A stretch of 61,777 nucleotides of DNA. Source: Acidimicrobiia bacterium (GTDB lineage: Bacteria > Actinomycetota > Acidimicrobiia > Acidimicrobiales > AC-14). The DNA lies in the NCBI GenBank assembly GCA_023265025.1, contig JAHFUP010000021.1, positions 1 through 61,777 of the forward strand, read 5' to 3'. Under the pieces are notes generated by a model. It was not told the DNA's origin, ran no database searches, and saw only the letters and a program-made list of their open reading frames with translations. The position numbers were made by a program, and so were the translations under genes. Shown here piece by piece: positions 57,011 to 61,777 of this stretch; positions within the stretch are counted from its first letter, which is position 1, and the number at the start of each line of letters is the position of its first letter.

Positions 57011-58242
57011 CCGCTCCGCAGACGTGTCATTTTTGCGCCGCACGGCTGAGCCGGACGGTCGTCGACCTCGGCGAGATGCCCCTCGCCAACTCCTACCTCG
57101 AGGAGTCGCAGCTCGGCGAGCCGGAGCCGCGCTATCCCCTGCACGCGCGGGTCTGTGACCAGTGCTTTCTGGTTCAGGTGGACGACGTTGTCCCGCCAGA
57201 AGTGATCTTCGGCCACTACGCGTACTTCTCGTCCTACTCCGATTCCTGGGTCGAGCATGCCCGCCGTTTCGCACAGAGCGCTACTCGGGAACTGGAGCTC
57301 GGGCCGGACAGTCTGGTCATTGAAGTCGCGAGCAATGACGGCTACCTACTCAAGCATTTCCGCGATGGAGGCGTGCCCGTACTCGGCATTGAGCCGGCGA
57401 CGAATGTCGCAGCAGTGGCTCAGGCCGCCGGTGTACCTACCGAAGCCCGATTTTTCGGGAGCGAGTTCGCATCGGAGCTGGTCGCCGGCAGCCGCCAAGC
57501 GGATCTGTTGGTGGCGATGAACGTGCTCGCCCACGTGCCCGACCTCAACGATTTCGTGGCCGGTCTGGCCACGGTCCTGTCGCCGAGAGGCGTACTGGTC
57601 ATCGAGGTCCAGCATTTGCTCCGACTCATCGAATCCGTGCAATTCGACACGATTTACCACGAGCACTTCTCCTACTTCTCGCTGCACACCGCAGAGCGGG
57701 TTCTGAACGCACATGGCTTGGAAGTATTCGATGTGGAGGAGCTTCCTACCCACGGAGGTAGCCTGCGAGTGTGGGCGACACACGTGGATTCGGAGAGAAG
57801 TGCCAGTGAGAGGCTTCTCTCCCTCCGAGAGAAGGAGGCCGCAGCCGGGCTCTTGGATCCCCTACGATACGGCGGCTTCGCGCGTGACGTCGAGCGCTGT
57901 CGTCAGTCTTTTTCCGACTTTCTCGTAGCCGCCTCCGCCGATGGGAAGTGCGTCGTTGCCTACGGGGCGGCCGCGAAAGGGAACACGCTGCTGAACTTCT
58001 GCGGCGTCACAGTGTCGGATATGGCGTACGTCGTGGACCGCAGTCCACACAAGCAGGGTCGGTTTCTGCCGGGAAGTCATCTTCCCATTCGTAGTCCTGA
58101 ATACTTCATGCAGACAAGGCCGGATTACATCACGATCCTGCCCTGGAATCTTCGAGATGAGATCGTCGCACAGATGGAAGTGGTCAGGTCATGGGGCGCG
58201 CGGTTCGTCATCCCAGTGCCGGTAGTCGAGATAGTGAATTGA
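57007..58242 (+). CDS. Sugar C-methyltransferase (NovU/TylCIII type)
   Basis: 411 residues. CHFCAARLSRTVVDLGEMPL with the later VCDQC makes the N-terminal zinc site. YFSSYSDSWVEHARRFAQS and VIEVASNDGYLLKHFRDGGV (SAM loop), YHEHFSYFSLHTAERVLNAH and LPTHGGSLRVWATH are the Methyltransf_13/14 family blocks, and GKCVVAYGAAAKGNTLLNFC is the C-terminal signature. Members add a methyl group to C3 of a 4-keto-sugar nucleotide. The order rfbF, rfbG, this gene suggests a 3-C-methyl-6-deoxy sugar made on CDP. No RfbH (3-dehydrase) gene is in the window. TTG start overlaps the dehydratase stop (TTGA). Confidence 0.9.
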   Translation: MTAPQTCHFCAARLSRTVVDLGEMPLANSYLEESQLGEPEPRYPLHARVCDQCFLVQVDDVVPPEVIFGHYAYFSSYSDSWVEHARRFAQSATRELELGPDSLVIEVASNDGYLLKHFRDGGVPVLGIEPATNVAAVAQAAGVPTEARFFGSEFASELVAGSRQADLLVAMNVLAHVPDLNDFVAGLATVLSPRGVLVIEVQHLLRLIESVQFDTIYHEHFSYFSLHTAERVLNAHGLEVFDVEELPTHGGSLRVWATHVDSERSASERLLSLREKEAAAGLLDPLRYGGFARDVERCRQSFSDFLVAASADGKCVVAYGAAAKGNTLLNFCGVTVSDMAYVVDRSPHKQGRFLPGSHLPIRSPEYFMQTRPDYITILPWNLRDEIVAQMEVVRSWGARFVIPVPVVEIVN

Positions 58243-58286
58243 GACCTGGCGTCTTCGAGGACGTGACGGTCGGCTAGAAAGGCCGG

Positions 58287-59510
58287 ATGCGCATCGCGAT
58301 CTGGTTCAACCTGCCAGCGGGGGGAGCCAAGCGCGCGCTTTACACCCACGTCAAGGGATTGGTGGATCGCGGCCATCACGTCGAAGCCTGGTGCCCACCG
58401 TCGGCCGACCGGTCATTTCTGCCCCTGTCATCGCTCATAGCGGAGCATGTCGTCCCCCTCGACCACGGCGAACCCCCCTGGTGGCCGCAGGGGCGCCGTG
58501 CCGCGCTGGCCAATCCACGTCCGCTGATGGATGCGCTGCTCGAACACTCGGAGCTATGCGCAGCCGCGATGGTGAGAGGGAACTTCGATTGCTACCTCGC
58601 CATGACCTGCCAGTACTTCGGGTCACCGCCGATCGCTCGTTTCCTGCCCGCCCCCCGTGCCCTTTACCTACAGGAGCCCCAGCGGTGGCTCTACGAAGCG
58701 AATCCGACATATCCCTGGCTCGGTCCTGCATTCCCGGTTTCCATGAGGGAACGCCTGTCGTACCCGGCGAGAGTCGGGGTGGAAGCAATTCGTTCATTTC
58801 GTAGGGCCCAGCGCGCCCGGTTCGAGATTGACAACGCGGGCCGATTCGACGTCTTGCTCGTGAACTCGCTCTACAGCCGGGAGAGCGTCCTGAGGGCCTA
58901 CGGTATCGATGCGGAGGTATGCGCTCTGGGAGTGGACACAGAACGCTTCCGATCGACTGGTCGGCCAAAGGATGATCTGGTCGTTGGCGTCGGTGGCCTT
59001 TCAACGCAAAAGAACGCCATCATGCTCATCGAAGCCGTTGGCTGCATCGAGAGGCCGCGGCCCCGAGTCATCTGGTTCGCCCCCGGTGGAAACCCGACCT
59101 ACCGGGCAGCTGCGCAGGAGTGCGCGGAACGACTAGGCGTGGAGTTCGAAGTCCACGACGCCGCATCGGACGAAGATCTCGTCGATGCCCTGAACCGGGC
59201 CGTGGCCGTGGTGTACACCCCGCGGCTGGAACCGTTCGGCCTCGTCCCTGTCGAGGCCGGCGCCTGCGGAACGCCCGTCATCGGACTCGCCGAGGCGGGG
59301 GTCCGAGAAACACTGATAGACGGCGTCAACGGGCTTGCAGTGCGTCCGTGCGCAGACGAAGTCGCCCGTGCCATCAACAAGCTGCGCGCCAGTCCTGCGT
59401 GGGCCGACGAGCTAGGCCGGAACGGTCGCCGCATCGTCGAAGAGCGGTGGACCCTTGATCATGCTGCTCGGCGTCTTGAGAGCATTCTCACCGCAGTCTC
59501 GGCGCGTTGA
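58287..59510 (+). CDS. Family 4 glycosyltransferase (GT-B)
   Basis: 407 residues. IAIWFNLPAGGAKRALYTHV opens the acceptor domain with a glycine loop. ALYLQEPQRWLYEANPTYPW and LLVNSLYSRESVLRAYGIDA lead to the domain linker, and RLEPFGLVPVEAGACGTPVI is the donor EX7E motif with Glu at both ends. AAAGG-like AGAAAGG lies before the ATG with normal spacing. It follows the C-methyltransferase by 44 bases and probably transfers the sugar this branch makes. The acceptor part is unlike the other GT4 enzymes in the window. Confidence 0.88.
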   Translation: MRIAIWFNLPAGGAKRALYTHVKGLVDRGHHVEAWCPPSADRSFLPLSSLIAEHVVPLDHGEPPWWPQGRRAALANPRPLMDALLEHSELCAAAMVRGNFDCYLAMTCQYFGSPPIARFLPAPRALYLQEPQRWLYEANPTYPWLGPAFPVSMRERLSYPARVGVEAIRSFRRAQRARFEIDNAGRFDVLLVNSLYSRESVLRAYGIDAEVCALGVDTERFRSTGRPKDDLVVGVGGLSTQKNAIMLIEAVGCIERPRPRVIWFAPGGNPTYRAAAQECAERLGVEFEVHDAASDEDLVDALNRAVAVVYTPRLEPFGLVPVEAGACGTPVIGLAEAGVRETLIDGVNGLAVRPCADEVARAINKLRASPAWADELGRNGRRIVEERWTLDHAARRLESILTAVSAR

Positions 59511-59594
59511 TGTGAGGGGGCGCTGAGCGTACCGCTCACTGCAAGCAGTCCCACCCAACCGGTCGGCGGCCTGTCAGGTGGCAGAATCCCTCGC

Positions 59595-60836
59595 GTGCCT
59601 TCGGTGACCGTCGTCGTCCCCACTCGCAACCGCCCGCTATTGGCGGCAGCGGCGGTCCGGTCGGTGCTGGACACTGGCATCGACTCGGTACATGTCGTGG
59701 TCTCGGACAACTCGACTGACCCCGGACATCGCCACGAACTGGAACGGTTTTGTGCCGCCCTCCCGCGTGAGCGCGTTCGCTACCTACGGCCTGAGGCGCC
59801 ATTGGCTATGACTGCGCACTGGGAATGGGCGCTCGACCATGCCATCGCTGCGACGCCGGGCGCGACCCACCTCACCTTTCTGACTGACCGAATGCTGTTC
59901 AGGCGGGGCATGTTGCAGGCCGTGGTGGAAACAGTGGCGCGCCATCCGGAGCAAGTCGTCACGTACAACCACGATCGGGTGGACGACACGTCGCGCCCTG
60001 TCGTGCTTTATCGCTGTGCATCGACGGGAAAGCTCTATGAGGTGCGGGCAGAGCATCTGCTCGAGCTTTACTCGAAGGTCGTTCTCACTTCGGCGGTGCC
60101 GCGAATGTTGAACAGCGTCGTGCCGATCCTCGTGGTGGAGGCGGTGCGACAGCGTTTCGGCACGGTTTTCGACTCGTCCGCTCCGGACTTTTGCTTCGCC
60201 TTCCGGTGTCTGGAGGTCGTCGACCAGATACTTTTTCTCGACCAGGCGGCACTAATACACCGCGCGCTTGATCGGAGCAACGGACAGAGTTATTCGAGGG
60301 GTGTTCACTCAGAGGATAGCCTGGACTTCGCCCGCGGTTTGGTCGGGGTGCAATGGAATAGCGCCGCCCCAATTCCGGAGTTCGAAACACTAACCAACGC
60401 CATTATGCACGAATACTGCCGTGCCAAGGATGAGGCGCGGTCCGGGAAGTTTCCCGAGGTGGACCGCTCGGGTTATCTCGCTGCCATCGCCGACGACGTG
60501 AAGAGGATGGACAATCCAGACCTCGCAGCCCGCACCGTGGCCCAGCTGAAGGCCCACGGGTGGGGCGCTGAGGCGGCTGCGAGCACGAGGATCTGTACGC
60601 CCCTGCTCATGCGAGTGGCCGAGCGAGCAAAGCGCAGCGCTCCCGTCGCAACCGCCTCTCGATGGGCATGGCGTGGGTTGTCGCACCTCGACATCTGCCC
60701 CCCGGCTTCGGTTGCGTTCCGTTTCCCTTCAACAGAGGCAGCACTCGAGTACGAGCAGTCGGTGGGCGCACGCTGGGCAGCGGCACCCTCCCCCAAGGAA
60801 CTGCTCGAAGGGGCGCGGGTCGTCGATACGCCGTAG
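59595..60836 (+). CDS. Family 2 glycosyltransferase (GT-A)
   Basis: 413 residues. SVTVVVPTRNRPLLAAAAVR is the nucleotide-binding opening with DTGIDSVHVVVSDNSTDPGH next. LTFLTDRMLFRRGML corresponds to the metal-binding DxD-like segment (TDR). The C-terminal 200 residues are more variable; they end without a membrane helix. Acceptor and donor unknown. GTG start. Its promoter-proximal end exists as a second, inverted copy at 60939-61180, so this region has been duplicated. The 84-base gap from the GT4 gene may carry its own promoter, as that segment is included in the inverted copy. Confidence 0.8.
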   Translation: MPSVTVVVPTRNRPLLAAAAVRSVLDTGIDSVHVVVSDNSTDPGHRHELERFCAALPRERVRYLRPEAPLAMTAHWEWALDHAIAATPGATHLTFLTDRMLFRRGMLQAVVETVARHPEQVVTYNHDRVDDTSRPVVLYRCASTGKLYEVRAEHLLELYSKVVLTSAVPRMLNSVVPILVVEAVRQRFGTVFDSSAPDFCFAFRCLEVVDQILFLDQAALIHRALDRSNGQSYSRGVHSEDSLDFARGLVGVQWNSAAPIPEFETLTNAIMHEYCRAKDEARSGKFPEVDRSGYLAAIADDVKRMDNPDLAARTVAQLKAHGWGAEAAASTRICTPLLMRVAERAKRSAPVATASRWAWRGLSHLDICPPASVAFRFPSTEAALEYEQSVGARWAAAPSPKELLEGARVVDTP

Positions 60837-60938
60837 GCTCTGTCGCCGACGACTGTTTCGTCATAGGGAACGGCCGGCCCTTTCTGCCGATGCGTGGGTC
60901 AGCCACCATTGAGGCAGAAGGAGCCACGAGCGAGCGGG

Positions 60939-61180
60939 AGGCCGTAGGTAGCGAACGCGCTCACGCGGCAGAGCGGCACAAAACCGCTCCAGTTCGTCGC
61001 TGTGTCCGAGATCAGTCGAGTTGTCCGAGACCACGACACGGACCGAGTCGATGCCAGTGTCCAGCACCGACCGGACCGCCGCTGCCGCCAACGACGGGCG
61101 GTTGCGCGTGGGGATGACGACGGTCACCATAGGCACGCGCCCATCCTGCCAGCTGACAGCCGTCGAGGCCGGTTGGTTGC
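60939..61180 (-). pseudogene. Inverted partial copy of the preceding GT2 gene (5' part and leader)
   Basis: The minus strand reads VPMVTVVIPTRNRPSLAAAA, then VRSVLDTGIDSVRVVVSDNS and ELERFCAALPRERVRYLRP before similarity to the intact gene at 59595 stops after 66 codons. The GTG start (61136) and about 45 bases of leader are also similar, including the GTCAG-TGGCAG segment before it. Beyond residue 66 the frame runs 25 unrelated residues to a stop. It is therefore the 5' remnant of a second copy, in inverted orientation. Between it and the intact gene stop lie about 100 bases with no gene. Confidence 0.7.
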
Positions 61181-61317
61181 GACTGCGAGCAGGCGGGTGG
61201 TATCGAGGTGTTGCTCGTGGAGCCTGAATCCAGGACTCCCAGCATGGGGGGAGAGGGGTCGTTGTGGCGTAAGGGATATCCACCTGTGGCGCGCCGCATC
61301 TGTGAGATAATGATGTC

Positions 61318-61695
61318 GTGGACATGGCGGGGGTCCTGGTGGGCGCCGGGGCGGCGAGCGTGCGCTCGGGCCAGCCCCTCCCGCTGGTCCCGGCCAGTTC
61401 GGTCAGCGTCGGCCCGGCAGCGGCGTTGGTCGAGAACGACGAGGGCGGGGCCGTACTCATCTGGGGGATGGCGGCGTCGTGCTGGGCGTCCGGCGACGTG
61501 GTGGGCCGGCGCCTGGCCGCGGTGAGCCTGGTGGTGACCAAGGCGGCGCACCACTACGAGGTGGCCGAGGCGTTCGGGGTCGACGACGACACGCTGCGGA
61601 ACTGGAGGCGGGCGTGGGAGGCCGACGGTGCTGATGGGCTGGCACCGCAACGGCCCTGTCAGCGCCGAAGTAATTCCCTAGCTGGAGTGGTTTGA
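61318..61695 (+). pseudogene. Truncated transposase-like protein with helix-turn-helix
   Basis: 125 codons. GDVVGRRLAAVSLVVTKAAH followed by HYEVAEAFGVDDDTLRNWRR and AWEADGADGLAPQRP is a helix-turn-helix domain of the kind at the N-terminus of several transposase families. After QRPCQRR it breaks into the first of three short direct repeats and stops, so the catalytic part is missing. The first 55 residues (Ala/Val/Gly-rich) are not recognised. GTG at 61318 and ATG at 61324 are both possible starts. It may be the left remnant of an insertion sequence whose other parts lie beyond the window. Confidence 0.55.
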
Positions 61696-61738
61696 CGCCG
61701 ACGTAATTCCCTAGCCCGGCGTTGCCGTAATTCCCTGG
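61664..61738. repeat. Three short direct repeats, GTAATTCCCTAG type
   Basis: GCCGAAGTAATTCCCTAG at 61664-61681, GCCGACGTAATTCCCTAG at 61696-61713 and a weaker GTTGCCGTAATTCCCTGG at 61721-61738. Spacing is 32 and 25 bases. The shared core is GTAATTCCCT. The first copy lies within the end of the truncated transposase-like ORF. Multiple short direct repeats of this kind are found at the ends of some insertion sequences as transposase-binding sites, which fits the neighbour. Confidence 0.65.
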
Positions 61739-61777
61739 TCCGCTGTCGGGACGAGGGATCCACCCGCCGGGCTCCTT

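Noticed and set aside
1-61777. tRNA, rRNA or CRISPR arrays anywhere in the window
   Set aside because: No cloverleaf, rRNA-like or regularly spaced repeat sequence was noticed on reading; a dedicated scan was not possible.

Overview
This window looks like a chromosomal segment of a high-GC actinobacterium (base composition roughly 70% G+C by eye). I favour the class Acidimicrobiia: two secreted CAP-domain proteins, one carrying ILDTRDG-type surface repeats, a Tad pilus locus and many GTG/TTG starts fit that group. Taxonomy was not tested by any search. Most of the window encodes cell-surface polysaccharide synthesis and export. A Tad pilus locus, a small translation-factor operon and a short toxin/defence-like island are set into it.

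Layout. 0-15.9 kb: a Wzz-type chain-length protein (cut by the window edge) faces a Wzy-like polymerase, a glycosyltransferase-methyltransferase fusion and a Wzx-like flippase. Two methyltransferases follow, then a tightly coupled run of phosphoglycosyl transferase, GT4, GT4, FkbM methyltransferase and GT2. A 168-bp MITE-like element sits inside that run. Two divergent CAP-domain exoproteins close the region. 15.9-22.7 kb: a Cys-rich coiled-coil protein, a pair of tandem hairpins, and the operon prfA / NAD-epimerase / prmC / tsaC. 20.7-30.8 kb: a Tad (type IVc pilus) locus with cpaB, tadZ, tadB, tadC, a TadE-like and a TadG-like gene. It has no tadA ATPase, flp pilin or prepilin peptidase in view. 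It is bracketed by two paralogous zinc-ribbon/coiled-coil proteins of unknown function.

30.8-35.1 kb: an accessory island with a decayed IS1380-type transposase, a nested palindromic element, a TIR-WD40 protein whose canonical start codon is missing, a SnoaL-like fragment and a RES-type toxin/antitoxin pair. Two predicted NAD+-consuming effectors therefore lie within 3.5 kb of each other. 35.1-61.8 kb: a second, larger polysaccharide locus. It holds a nucleotide-sugar dehydrogenase, two GT-C-like membrane proteins, a Wzz/tyrosine-kinase fusion, several glycosyltransferases and methyltransferases, an asparagine synthetase, an aminotransferase/acetyltransferase pair and a 3,5-epimerase. A Wzm/Wzt ABC exporter is followed by a CDP-sugar branch (glucose-1-phosphate cytidylyltransferase, CDP-glucose 4,6-dehydratase, C-methyltransferase). 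The far end is scarred: an inverted partial copy of a glycosyltransferase gene, a truncated helix-turn-helix transposase-like ORF and three short direct repeats.

How the parts work together (inference): the phosphoglycosyl transferase would load the first sugar on undecaprenyl phosphate, the many glycosyltransferases extend and the methyltransferases decorate the glycan. Export could use either Wzx/Wzy/Wzz or Wzm/Wzt, so more than one glycan is probably made. The CDP-sugar genes would supply an unusual C-methylated deoxy sugar. Many genes share stop/start overlaps (ATGA, GTGA, TTGA, TAGTG), which points to translational coupling. From about 44.9 kb onward several stretches are visibly less GC-rich, suggesting horizontally acquired sugar genes. 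I saw no tRNA, rRNA or CRISPR array.
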